The position numbers and the translations under genes were made by a program. From assembly GCA_037129925.1 (NCBI GenBank), contig JBAXTZ010000010.1:1-64000 (forward strand): a stretch of 64,000 bases of DNA. The letters run 5' to 3'. The stretch is from JBAXTZ01 sp037129925. Lineage in GTDB: Bacteria; Bacillota; Negativicutes; JBAXTZ01. Shown one piece after another: positions 50,905 to 59,184 of the stretch (its first letter is position 1; each line of letters starts with the position of its first letter). The notes under the pieces are model-generated. The model was not told where the DNA came from, did not search any database, and saw only the letters and a program-made list of their open reading frames with translations.

Positions 50905-52005
50905 ATGAGAGTTGTTGTTCTGGTTATTTGCCTGATAATAATGCTTTCTGCAGGTACGCAGGTGGCAGCGCAGTACGAAATCTGCGCGTATCTTGCCGGT
51001 TGGGGTGATTGGCGGGCGGAGGATATTCAGGGTGACAAATTAACGCAACTTAACTACGCCTTCGCCGTTATCAGCAATGGACGTGCGGTGTTTGCCCGCC
51101 AGTATGATATCGATAATATGGCGCTGCTGGCCGCGATCAAGACGCGTTATCCGCATTTGAAAATCAATCTTGCCGTCGGCGGCGGCAGTGAGGCAGAGGC
51201 TTTTCATCAGCTGGCGCTTACACCGCAAGGTCGCCGCAAATTTTGCAAAAGTCTGGTCGGGTTGTTAACAAAGTATAATTTCGATGGCGTAGATGTTGAC
51301 TGGGAATCACCCGGTGATTACGCTGATAGCTCTGGCTCCGAAGCTTTTGCTAGTGCGGATCGGGAAAATTTCACCACGTTGCTCGCAGAAATCCGCCTAT
51401 ATCTCGACAAACTACAAAAAGTCACCGGCAAACGCTATCAGCTTAGCAGCGCTGGCGGCCCAGGGCGGTCGTATCTGGCAAATATCGAGGGCGAACGAGT
51501 GGCAGCGATTGTCGATCAAGCGAACATTATGACCTACGATTTTCACGGCGGCTGGGATTATCAGACCGCGCATCACACCAATCTCGATGGCAAAGACGGC
51601 ACCCCGTCTGGAATAATCAATGTAAAATTAGCGGTGCAGAACTATCTCAATGCCGGCTTCGCTCCCGACCAACTGGTTATCGGCATCGCGTTATACGGTC
51701 GCAGCTGGAAAAAAGTCTATGCCGATGATGCTGGCTTGTATCAGATGTCCAAGACCGAGGGTGGGGCGGAATACACCTACGATGGGTTGAAGAAAAATTA
51801 TTTCGGTAAAAATGGCTTTAAACGAATTTGGGATAACGAGGCTAGCGCCGCTTATCTATGGAATGGCTCAGAGTTTATTACTTATGATGACACGCAATCG
51901 GTCGCAGACAAGGCGCGGTACGTAGTGAGCAGTAATTTGCGGGGGTTGATGCTCTGGGAGTACTCGCAGAATATTGACGGGGAACTGTTGAACGCGCTAT
52001 ATTAG
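50905..52005 (+). CDS. Secreted GH18 chitinase-like enzyme
   Basis: A 366-residue exported GH18 protein. ATG at 50905 (GGAGAGGA upstream) opens a signal peptide ending GTQVAA. Family segments: YEICAYLAGWG, LNYAFAVI, INLAVGGGS, catalytic DGVDVDWE (127-134, E134), then MTYDFHGGWD and IGIALYGRSW. These are hallmarks of true chitinases or chitinase-like spore and peptidoglycan hydrolases. The sigma-H-type promoter suggests expression at entry to stationary phase or sporulation. Confidence 0.92.
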   Translation: MRVVVLVICLIIMLSAGTQVAAQYEICAYLAGWGDWRAEDIQGDKLTQLNYAFAVISNGRAVFARQYDIDNMALLAAIKTRYPHLKINLAVGGGSEAEAFHQLALTPQGRRKFCKSLVGLLTKYNFDGVDVDWESPGDYADSSGSEAFASADRENFTTLLAEIRLYLDKLQKVTGKRYQLSSAGGPGRSYLANIEGERVAAIVDQANIMTYDFHGGWDYQTAHHTNLDGKDGTPSGIINVKLAVQNYLNAGFAPDQLVIGIALYGRSWKKVYADDAGLYQMSKTEGGAEYTYDGLKKNYFGKNGFKRIWDNEASAAYLWNGSEFITYDDTQSVADKARYVVSSNLRGLMLWEYSQNIDGELLNALY

Positions 52006-52060
52006 CATTTAAATCAGTTGAGGTTTGAGAAAATTGGCGAATAAATCGAGCAGGTGTGAG

Positions 52061-52993
52061 ATGATTGTAACAGTGACTTTGAATCCGGCAATCGACAAAA
52101 CGCTGTATATCGACGATTTTACCATCGACAGCGTGAATCGAATGCGGTCAATGCGAGTCGATGCCGGTGGTAAGGGGATAAACGTGTCCAAGGTTATCGC
52201 GGCGCTGGGCGGCCACAGTCTGGCTACCGGGATTATTGCCGGCCAGTCCGGGCTGTTTATCAAAAACTACCTTGACGAACAGCGATTGGCAAATGATTTT
52301 CTGGAAATTATCGGGGAGACTCGCACGAACATCAAGATTGTCGATTTGGTCAGGCATACGAATACCGACATCAATGAGCCGGGTCCGGTAATTGGCGCGC
52401 TGGAGTCTGCCGCTATTGTTGAACGAATAATTGAGATGGCTGAGCCGGATGCCGTCATGGTTTTTTCCGGCAGTGTTCTACCGGGAATAGCCCCGGATGT
52501 TTATTTTCAGCTGATCGCCGGTTGCAAACAGCGTGGGGCGGTCACGATTTTGGATGCTGATAATGAGTTGTTGAAAAAAGGAGTTGCGGCTGGTCCTTAT
52601 CTGTTGAAACCAAACATTCACGAGCTGGAGCGGTTGGCCGGACGAAAACTGAAGGCAATCGACGATATTGCCGACTGTGCCCGACAGTTGATGAATGACA
52701 ATGGTATTAAATTCATGGTTGTTTCGATGGGCAGTCAGGGTGCGTTATTCATCGACGGCGAGCGTAGCGCGTTTTCTCCGGCGCTTCAAGTTGAAACGAG
52801 GAGTACCGTGAGCGCTGGTGATGCGATGGTTGCGGCGCTAGCTTGGTGCTTGTCGGAAAAGAAAGGTTTTAGCGAAACGGTAAAATTGGCTATGGCTTGC
52901 GGCGCGGCAAATGCTATGACCGAGGGTAGCAATCCGGCGGGCAACTCGCTGGTCTATCAGTTTGTCGACAGGGTAAAATTAAAATATCGCTAG
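52061..52993 (+). CDS. fruK: PfkB-family sugar kinase, 1-phosphofructokinase type
   Basis: A 310-residue kinase beginning MIVTVTLNPAID, with the family GGKGINVSKV and the ATP/anion-hole SAGDAMVAA near residue 250. These are typical of FruK/LacC. It phosphorylates fructose-1-phosphate or tagatose-6-phosphate. No PTS or regulator gene is adjacent, so sugar specificity rests on family likeness only. It follows the chitinase-like gene by 55 nt and may be cotranscribed with it. Confidence 0.8.
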   Translation: MIVTVTLNPAIDKTLYIDDFTIDSVNRMRSMRVDAGGKGINVSKVIAALGGHSLATGIIAGQSGLFIKNYLDEQRLANDFLEIIGETRTNIKIVDLVRHTNTDINEPGPVIGALESAAIVERIIEMAEPDAVMVFSGSVLPGIAPDVYFQLIAGCKQRGAVTILDADNELLKKGVAAGPYLLKPNIHELERLAGRKLKAIDDIADCARQLMNDNGIKFMVVSMGSQGALFIDGERSAFSPALQVETRSTVSAGDAMVAALAWCLSEKKGFSETVKLAMACGAANAMTEGSNPAGNSLVYQFVDRVKLKYR

Positions 52994-53089
52994 CTGCCAG
53001 TAATTATTGCCTCCAAAAAAAGGAATAAGCATAGCGGTTAGCGAATATATAAACTAACTCATAAAATGAAGCTAAGGAGAATATTAATT

Positions 53090-54193
53090 ATGCGCGTTAT
53101 TTTACTTTTTTCAACCATACTCTTGATGCTAATGCTATTTTTGCTGAGTGGCAGCGCCTGGGCTTGTACCAGCTATACTACTAAGACAACCGACGGTTTG
53201 GTTTTTTATACTAGGACGATGGAGTTTGAGTCGACGGAAGTGCTAAACCATATGCGTGTAGTGCCAGTTGGTTCAAAATTTCAGGGTAGTTTGCCGGATG
53301 GTACGTTTAACGGAATGAAGTGGGTTAATAAGCATGGCTACACCGGGGTAATGTTTAATCCCGAAATGCCAATGGTCATCGATGGCGTGAACGATGCCGG
53401 ATTGGCTGCTGGAGCATTGTTGTTTCCTGGCTATGGCGTGTATCAGGAATTTCTGAAATCGGATGCCGAAGAGACTATTGCCCATTGGGATGTAATCGAC
53501 TGGATTCTTGGTAATTTCGCAACTGTTGCCGAAGTGCGCAAAAATATTGGTTTCGCACGCGTTACTCTGGGTAACAAAATCCATTCAGGCAATATTGATT
53601 TGCCGCTTCATTATGTGGTGCATGACAAAGCTGGCAATAGTTTGGTACTGGAATATTCAGATGGCCACCTGCATGTATTTGATAATCCTTACGGCGTGTT
53701 CACAAACTCGCCAACGTTTGACTGGATGCTGACTTATCTGAAAAACTTCCCGACGATTACGCCGAACAACACTAAATCGATTGTTTCCGGTTCCGGTTTT
53801 GGCGAAGGCACCGGCATGGTCGGATTGCCGGGTGATTTCACACCGCCCAGCCGGTTTGTCCGGATTGTCGCGCTCACCCAATCGGCACTGCCGACGATCG
53901 GCGCTGATGCCGGACTGAATTTGGCGATGACGATTATTGACAACGTGCAGATACCGGTGGGTACTGTCCGTGATGTTGATACTAATGTTACCGCCTACGA
54001 CCAGACAACCTGGACGGCAGTTGCTGACACCAGCCGGTTGCGCTACTACTATCGCACCTACAACAATCGCAACTGGCGCTATGTTGATCTCAAACAAGCG
54101 CTAATCGGTTTGAAAGCGCCGACGAGTTTCCCGTTGAACACTCCGGCGGACTATAGTGACGTAACTAGCAAAATGCTGGCGGGTGGCAAATAA
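53090..54193 (+). CDS. Secreted choloylglycine hydrolase/penicillin acylase-like Ntn hydrolase
   Basis: A 367-residue exported protein. ATG at 53090 with AAGGAGA 9 nt upstream. The signal peptide ends GSAWA and the next residue is C26 (CTSYTTK), so signal cleavage itself would expose the N-terminal nucleophile cysteine of the Ntn fold. Conserved RTMEFE and a later FTNSPTFDWML fit the choloylglycine hydrolase/PVA family. Likely substrates are N-acyl amides such as acyl-homoserine lactones, bile-salt-like amides or penicillin V. Confidence 0.88.
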   Translation: MRVILLFSTILLMLMLFLLSGSAWACTSYTTKTTDGLVFYTRTMEFESTEVLNHMRVVPVGSKFQGSLPDGTFNGMKWVNKHGYTGVMFNPEMPMVIDGVNDAGLAAGALLFPGYGVYQEFLKSDAEETIAHWDVIDWILGNFATVAEVRKNIGFARVTLGNKIHSGNIDLPLHYVVHDKAGNSLVLEYSDGHLHVFDNPYGVFTNSPTFDWMLTYLKNFPTITPNNTKSIVSGSGFGEGTGMVGLPGDFTPPSRFVRIVALTQSALPTIGADAGLNLAMTIIDNVQIPVGTVRDVDTNVTAYDQTTWTAVADTSRLRYYYRTYNNRNWRYVDLKQALIGLKAPTSFPLNTPADYSDVTSKMLAGGK

Positions 54194-54269
54194 TAGAATT
54201 AGTTTACCAACAAAAAAACGCGCCGGTAAATATCCAATGTCATTAAGTTAAGGAATGGAATATGAATCC

Positions 54270-54311
54270 AAAAAAGAACTGAGTACGAAAAAACGTACCC
54301 GGTTCTTCTTT
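54270..54311 (+). terminator. Terminator after the Ntn hydrolase gene
   Basis: GAACTGAGTACG (54276-54287) pairs with CGTACCCGGTTC (54294-54305), A6 before and TTCTTT after. Confidence 0.8.
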
Positions 54312-54314
54312 ATG

Positions 54315-54393
54315 GTGTGCTGGGCATGAGCAACAGCTTGACGGTGAAAGTCCGTTACAGGCTTGGTCGTAGGAACTGTTAGTAGAGGGCAAA
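54315..54393 (+). other. Possible 5' fragment of a group II intron
   Basis: GTGTG at 54315 fits the GUGYG intron start. It is followed by GGGCATGAGCAAC, the stem ACGGTGAAAGTCCGT and CTTGGTCGTAGGAACTGTTA, which resemble domain I starts of bacterial group II introns. No reverse transcriptase or domain V is present. Low certainty. 54394-54649 has no gene I can see. Confidence 0.35.
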
Positions 54394-54649
54394 AATAAAT
54401 GAAAGGACAGGAGACTGACTTTTCTCAATCTCGCTATCTTTTCTGTTGCCTTCTCGGTACTTTCGCAAGATTGAGCTGCTTACAGTTCCGCCGGAGAAAA
54501 AATCGTCTTATCGCTCTACAGTTGTTTTTTACAACAAACAAGGCTTTGTAAGAGTGAAATAATATCCTGAACTATGGGATACCGACGCTGTTAAGTTCAC
54601 GAAATGAAACATTTTTTCAAACATTTTTCAAACATTTAAAAAATAATTC

Positions 54650-54678
54650 TTGACACAAACAACATCTCGTGGTAAACT
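54650..54678 (+). promoter_or_regulatory. Sigma-A promoter of the large non-coding RNA
   Basis: TTGACA (54650-54655), exactly 17 nt, TAAACT (54673-54678). Start predicted near 54685, with no ribosome binding site or ORF following. Confidence 0.75.
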
Positions 54679-54684
54679 ATATCT

Positions 54685-55955
54685 CGCCTCCAAAAACGGA
54701 CTGTGAATATCGGTTGAAAGTTTGGGAGCCGGTCGGTGCATTTGACGGTTGACAATGAATAATTGACAGTTGAAAATGTGACGATTGAAGACCTCGGCGG
54801 ACGAGCGTAAGTTCGAATGTAAAGCGAGGCGGCAGTAGCACGCGACTTGAAAGAGTAACGTCAAGCGGACGATGCAGACGAGTAACAACGAGTACTGCGC
54901 GACGCGGTTATCAGGAAAAGGATGGGCTGTGAATAGCGGTCGGTTCGCTGGTAATAAGAGCGCTGCGACAATCTTAAGCTAGGATTTAGGATTCAGGGCT
55001 TAGGGCATGGGAAAACCCCATATCCCAAATCCGATACCCTATATCCCAGAAAGAGATTAACGCCCCGGAACAGCAAGAGGTGGCTGACATAGCCTTTTGT
55101 AGAATGAGCTCCATGCGGTAAGCGAGTATGGAGGAGACCACGGGGGACTGAGTCCTAACCATTCTGCAGCGAGCGGCAAAACTGCAGGACAGAGTAGCAC
55201 CGGACGAGAGCTTAAGAAACTCTTCGGTTGCACAGGATGGGCGTGCCTAGTGCAGTTGACAGTGAACAGTTTACAGTTGACAGTGGAAACACTGAAAACC
55301 GGGAACTAGGAACAGCAGACTGAAAAAGCACGAAGATACGAGCAAATCATCGGATGATTAAGCAATCTGGTTGGTGGATTTGGTAGAGCTGAGTGAATTA
55401 GGTAGTGGGAGTTGGTGGTTGTGGTACTTGTACTGCGAGCAACAGTGAACAAATACCCGGTGAGCGATGCGAACCTGATACACATACACAGATTGAAGCG
55501 ATAAAGATAATCATTCCGCCGGAAGCAAAACCGGCCAGGCTTTTGGAACAGGCAATGATGCCTATTCGGTAGTCAGTTGTAAGCTAACGGTTCACGGTGG
55601 ATTCACTGTCAACTGAGAAGGCTGCGGCAACGAAAGTAACGCGACCACCGAAACGTGAACTAACAAAGCGAACGGTGAGTAAACCCGACCGGAGAGCGCC
55701 GGACGGAGTCAACGTAAGTTTGAACGAACAACCGTCGGACTTGATGAGTTTGAGACGTGTCAAAGCAGTTGCCGGTTGGCAGTTAAAGGTTTTCGGTGGA
55801 GACACTGAGAACTGGAAACTGATAACCTAAAACTGAGTTCAGTACAGTCCGGCGGTTTGCGGAGTACAGTGGCAACACGGTACACGTGAACTGCGGCACA
55901 ACTGACATCGAAGAACCCGCACAGCGTGATTAACGTTGGGGCGGTTTTTTTATTA
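54685..55955 (+). ncRNA. Large structured non-coding RNA of unknown class, about 1.27 kb
   Basis: The stretch lies between a near-perfect promoter and a terminator domain with T7. No frame above 77 codons exists, and the longest ones lack a ribosome binding site. It is dense in local hairpins: CTCCAT/ATGGAG (55110-55133), AGAATG/CATTCT enclosing it, GGCT/AGCC (55082-55094), CTGCAG/CTGCAG (55165-55187), GCAC/GTGC (55229-55246), GCCGG/CCGGC (55518-55535) and AGGC/GCCT (55549-55562). A motif CTGTGAATA-CGGT occurs twice (about 54700 and 54928). CCGGTCGG (54729-54736) can pair with CCGACCGG (55685-55692) over about 950 nt. Size recalls OLE, ROOL or GOLLD RNAs, but I could not match any of them. 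Confidence 0.7.
55852..55952 (+). ncRNA. 3' domain of the large RNA (copy B), with terminator
   Basis: Homologous to 50731-50830. The inner stem is closed by a GCAA tetraloop; the outer stem keeps pairing through G-U changes. AACCCGC..GCGT GATTA ACGT.. then GGCGGTTTTTTT forms the terminator. Confidence 0.65.
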
Positions 55956-56094
55956 TGTCCAGAGAACCGCGCCGACTCGTAACAACCCGCAGTTTCCTGC
56001 AACGAATAGTTGTACAGCGCGTGTGTCCGTTCGGAAATCATATCCACACGAATTTTTATCTGACAAATATGATGTTCTTGGCGAAACTTGCAGC

Positions 56095-56119
56095 AGGAAT
56101 ATTTCGTTTACCAGCGAAT
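56095..56119 (+). promoter_or_regulatory. Sigma-H-type promoter of the chitosanase gene
   Basis: AGGA at 56095-56098 (GCAGGAATA) and GAAT at 56116-56119 (GCGAATATA), 17 nt apart. The distance from GAAT to the ATG is about 30 nt, as for the GH18 gene. Confidence 0.65.
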
Positions 56120-56149
56120 ATAGTAGGTATAGCGTATATGGAGGGACTG

Positions 56150-56965
56150 ATGATAAAATTGTTGCGACAGCCAGCGGGCGCGGTATTGGCTATTGCCATT
56201 TTCATAAGCCTAACTTTACAGACATGTTCAGCGGCCACACCAAGCTTTCCAGATTCCGCGCGAAACGCGATTCTGAGTTTGACTTGTATTGCCGAAAACA
56301 GCCAAACCGGATTCAAGTACAATTACGCGGAAAACATTGGCGACGGCCGCGGGATTACCTTCGGCATTATCGGGTTTACCTCAGGAACCTATGACGGAAC
56401 AGCACTGCTGCTGCAGCTATGGGAATTAGCTCCGAAAAGTCCGTTGGTAAAATATCTGCCGGCGTTTCAGTCTATCGACAGACTTCCGCACAACGCTGAT
56501 GGGTTGTGCGACAATACTGCCGGGCTGGAAAATTTTATCGCCGATTTTGAAAAATACGGTAATGATGCGGCAGTAAAACAGGCGCAGTTAGACAAACTAA
56601 ACGAACTCTACTGGCAGCCGGCGCTCTTGCAAGCACACGACTTGGGATTGTGCTATGCGATTTCAGTTGGCGAGATTTATGATGCCTGTGTCAATCATGG
56701 TTTTGACGGAATGAAAACATTGGTTGCAACAACCACTACTCAAGCGGGCGGAACGCCAAAGACCGGCGTGGACGAGAAGCTCTGGCTCAATAAATTTCTT
56801 GATGTGCGTAAAGCAGTTTTAGCAAGCGATCCGACCTGGTTACAAGCGGTCGACCGGATTGAAATGTATCGCCGGATCTTGCAAAGTGGCAATGTTAACC
56901 TGACAACTCCGTTTCCAGCGGAGTGCTATGGTGACAAGTTTACAGTAACCGGAGTTCAACCTTGA
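56150..56965 (+). CDS. Secreted GH46 chitosanase
   Basis: A 271-residue exported enzyme; ATG at 56150 with GGAGGG upstream. The signal peptide ends TCSA. The GH46 core is clear: LTCIAENSQTGFKYNYAENI followed by GDGRGITFGIIGFTSGTYDG. Catalytic acid E49 and base D65 correspond to E22 and D40 of the Streptomyces N174 enzyme. Later LVKYLPAF and DEKLWLNKFLDVRKA also match. It cuts beta-1,4-glucosamine polymers. Driven by a sigma-H-type promoter directly behind the large RNA. Confidence 0.92.
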   Translation: MIKLLRQPAGAVLAIAIFISLTLQTCSAATPSFPDSARNAILSLTCIAENSQTGFKYNYAENIGDGRGITFGIIGFTSGTYDGTALLLQLWELAPKSPLVKYLPAFQSIDRLPHNADGLCDNTAGLENFIADFEKYGNDAAVKQAQLDKLNELYWQPALLQAHDLGLCYAISVGEIYDACVNHGFDGMKTLVATTTTQAGGTPKTGVDEKLWLNKFLDVRKAVLASDPTWLQAVDRIEMYRRILQSGNVNLTTPFPAECYGDKFTVTGVQP

Positions 56966-56988
56966 GCAATAATAAAATAGGAGGAGTG

Positions 56989-58452
56989 ATGAAAAAAGTA
57001 TTTGTTATCCTGTTGACAGCGGTCATCGCAGCCGGATTGTTGTGTGGTTGCGGCAGCGAGAAAAAAGCCGATGTTTCCCAGCAAGTGGAGTTAGTGTGGT
57101 ACACTTTCGGTGATAATACCGCGCCGACAGATTTGCCAAAAGTGGAAGCCAAAATCAACGAGTATCTCAAACAAAAAATTAACGCGTCGGTAAAAATTAA
57201 AGTTCTTTCCTTTAGCGATTACTCGGACAAAATGAATACCATGCTAACCAGCGGTGAGCCCGCCGATCTTGTATTTACCTGTTCCTGGGTATTTGATTAC
57301 CGCATTTATGGTCCGCGTGGGGTGTTGTTGCCGCTCGATGAACTGGTGCAAAAGTATGGCACCGACATGAAAGCGATTATTCCGGACTATTTATGGAGTG
57401 TCGCCTCGGTCAACGGCAAGCTGTATGGGGTGCCAAACTATAAAGACGAAGTGTACCAACAGGCGTTTTTGTTTAACAAAAACCTGCTTGATAAATACGG
57501 TATTGACGTTACTGCGGTCAAATCGTACAGCGATCTTGAACCGATTTTCGCTAAAATCCACGCCCAAGATGCCGGTGTGCTCTGTCTGGACACCGAATCG
57601 ATGACGGCAAGCCCGTTTAACAAGTTTGATTTTGTCATCAGCGAGTGTTTCCCCGGAGCATTTCGACTGGACGATCCGTCTAGCAAAATTATCAATCAGC
57701 TTGAAGACCAAGACTACATAAATTTTTACAAAACCACTCATCAATACTTCAAAAACGGTTATATTTCCAAAAACGCCGGTTTGACGAACGCCAATCAGGC
57801 TGAATTCAAAAATGGTAAAGTGCTGTGCCGGGTCGATGTAATGTTGCCGGGATTAGCACGGATTCGCAGCGAAGAGTACGGATTTCCGACGATAGCGGTG
57901 CCAGCCTATGCCGGTTCTCCGGTATTGAGCACTTCGTCGTGCTCCGGATCGATGATTGGCATCAGCGCGACTTCGCAGAATCCTGAGCGGGCGATGATGC
58001 TGTTGAATCTCCTGAATACTGACTCATACCTGCGGAATCTTGTGCAATACGGTATCGAAAATGTGCACTATAAGAAAATCAGCGGTCAGGTTATCAATTT
58101 ACTGCCGGAGAGTAAAAATTATCAAATGGCGGGGTTTGCCCTCGGCAACCAGTTTATTGCCTACACTACTAATCAGTTGCCGGCGGACTATTTAGCGCAA
58201 TTGAAAAAATTCAATGACAGCGGCGTAAAATCACCCGGACTTGGCTTCGCATTTGATACTGAACCGGTTAAAAACGAGATATCGGCAATCAGCAATATCG
58301 TTGCGCAGCACGACAAGTCAATTTTGACTGGTTTTATCGATCCGGTTAGCGGACTAGCAGATTTGAACGCAAAAGTTAAAGCCGCCGGAATGGACAAAGT
58401 CTTAGCTGAGATGCAAAAACAGGTAGATGCCTGGAAGAAGACGAAAAAATAG
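56989..58452 (+). CDS. Extracellular solute-binding lipoprotein with DUF3502
   Basis: A 487-residue family 1 binding protein. ATG at 56989 follows GGAGGAGTG. The signal peptide leads to LLCGCGSEKK, an unusual lipobox with two cysteines. The SBP core includes SGEPADLVFTCSW and LYGVPNYKDEVYQQ. The C-terminus (FAFDTEPVKNEISAISNIVA, then VDAWKKTKK) fits DUF3502, found on oligosaccharide-binding proteins next to sugar ABC genes. No permease is adjacent. Following the chitosanase by 23 nt, it may bind chito-oligosaccharides. Confidence 0.85.
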   Translation: MKKVFVILLTAVIAAGLLCGCGSEKKADVSQQVELVWYTFGDNTAPTDLPKVEAKINEYLKQKINASVKIKVLSFSDYSDKMNTMLTSGEPADLVFTCSWVFDYRIYGPRGVLLPLDELVQKYGTDMKAIIPDYLWSVASVNGKLYGVPNYKDEVYQQAFLFNKNLLDKYGIDVTAVKSYSDLEPIFAKIHAQDAGVLCLDTESMTASPFNKFDFVISECFPGAFRLDDPSSKIINQLEDQDYINFYKTTHQYFKNGYISKNAGLTNANQAEFKNGKVLCRVDVMLPGLARIRSEEYGFPTIAVPAYAGSPVLSTSSCSGSMIGISATSQNPERAMMLLNLLNTDSYLRNLVQYGIENVHYKKISGQVINLLPESKNYQMAGFALGNQFIAYTTNQLPADYLAQLKKFNDSGVKSPGLGFAFDTEPVKNEISAISNIVAQHDKSILTGFIDPVSGLADLNAKVKAAGMDKVLAEMQKQVDAWKKTKK

Positions 58453-58472
58453 TCAAAACGGCAGTGAAGCAA

Positions 58473-58509
58473 GAAACCCCGCTATCAGTTGATGATGAGC
58501 GGGGTTTCT
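58473..58509 (+). terminator. Terminator after the binding lipoprotein
   Basis: AGAAACCCCGCT pairs with GAGCGGGGTTTCT, a long GC stem with A/T arms. Confidence 0.75.
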
Positions 58510-58543
58510 CTGCGTGCTGCGATAGCGGTCGAATATTTTGGTC

Positions 58544-58582
58544 GGTCAGGAGCTGGTCAGCAGTTGGTCAGAACCTGGTCAG
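58544..58582 (+). repeat. Four GGTCAG iterons at 11-bp steps
   Basis: GGTCAG begins at 58544, 58555, 58566 and 58577, exactly one helical turn apart, each followed by five variable bases. A GGTC at 58540 extends the array. Located between a terminator and a membrane-protein gene; a cooperative regulator site is likely. Confidence 0.65.
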
Positions 58583-58633
58583 AATAGTGGTGTAAAGTTT
58601 AGAACAGGGCAACAGTGGTTGCCAGAGGTGCTT

Positions 58634-59128
58634 GTGGTTACACTTGAGCAGTTGCGCAGTATAATAATTATATTGGCGGTTAATAGCGTTTATGCTTTCG
58701 AACTGGTGTTCATAGTTATGTGGTTAGCCGGGCGATCCAAAACGACGCGGCTTACCTTTCGTAAACGCGTCATCTACGCGTTCCTTTCCGCGGTTGTCGC
58801 GCTAGCAGTAAATTTGGCTTTGAGCGTAGTTCTGTTGTTTGCCGTTGATGACACAGCCGGTGGTAGTGCAATAGCAATCAGCCTTTTTTTCGGCAGGCGA
58901 GCAGCTGGCGGGATGTTACTTTTGACATCGGCGCTCATCGCGCTTTCGCGCATTTATTTTGGCGAACAATCTTCATCAGCGGTGCTTGCGGGGTTGGCTA
59001 TCGGTATTGGCTGCGCTTGGTTAGTAGAACGCAATCGCTCAATTTGCGACAAATTTGTCGAACCGTCACTGGCGCTATATGATAAAATTATCGACCGCTT
59101 TCCCGAATTTAGGGATATTGGTTTTTAG
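58634..59128 (+). CDS. Membrane protein with LytS-type 5TM resemblance
   Basis: About 164 residues from GTG 58634 (GAGGTG close upstream; GTG 58628 possible; the longer frame from 58538 would translate the iterons and is unlikely). It has five hydrophobic helices. SIFFGRRAAGG-like and ALSRIYFG segments resemble the 5TM-LYT sensor fold, without an attached kinase or cyclase. A stand-alone membrane sensor or channel is possible; function unassigned. Confidence 0.5.
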   Translation: MVTLEQLRSIIIILAVNSVYAFELVFIVMWLAGRSKTTRLTFRKRVIYAFLSAVVALAVNLALSVVLLFAVDDTAGGSAIAISLFFGRRAAGGMLLLTSALIALSRIYFGEQSSSAVLAGLAIGIGCAWLVERNRSICDKFVEPSLALYDKIIDRFPEFRDIGF

Positions 59129-59184
59129 ATATCGACTCAGATCCATAAGAAACGCTCTAAAATCAGTATTAAGAGGAGAATTAC

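Noticed and set aside
55597..55830. 77-codon frame inside the large non-coding region
   Set aside because: No ribosome binding site, composition follows the repeat-like RNA sequence, and it runs into the 3' RNA domain.
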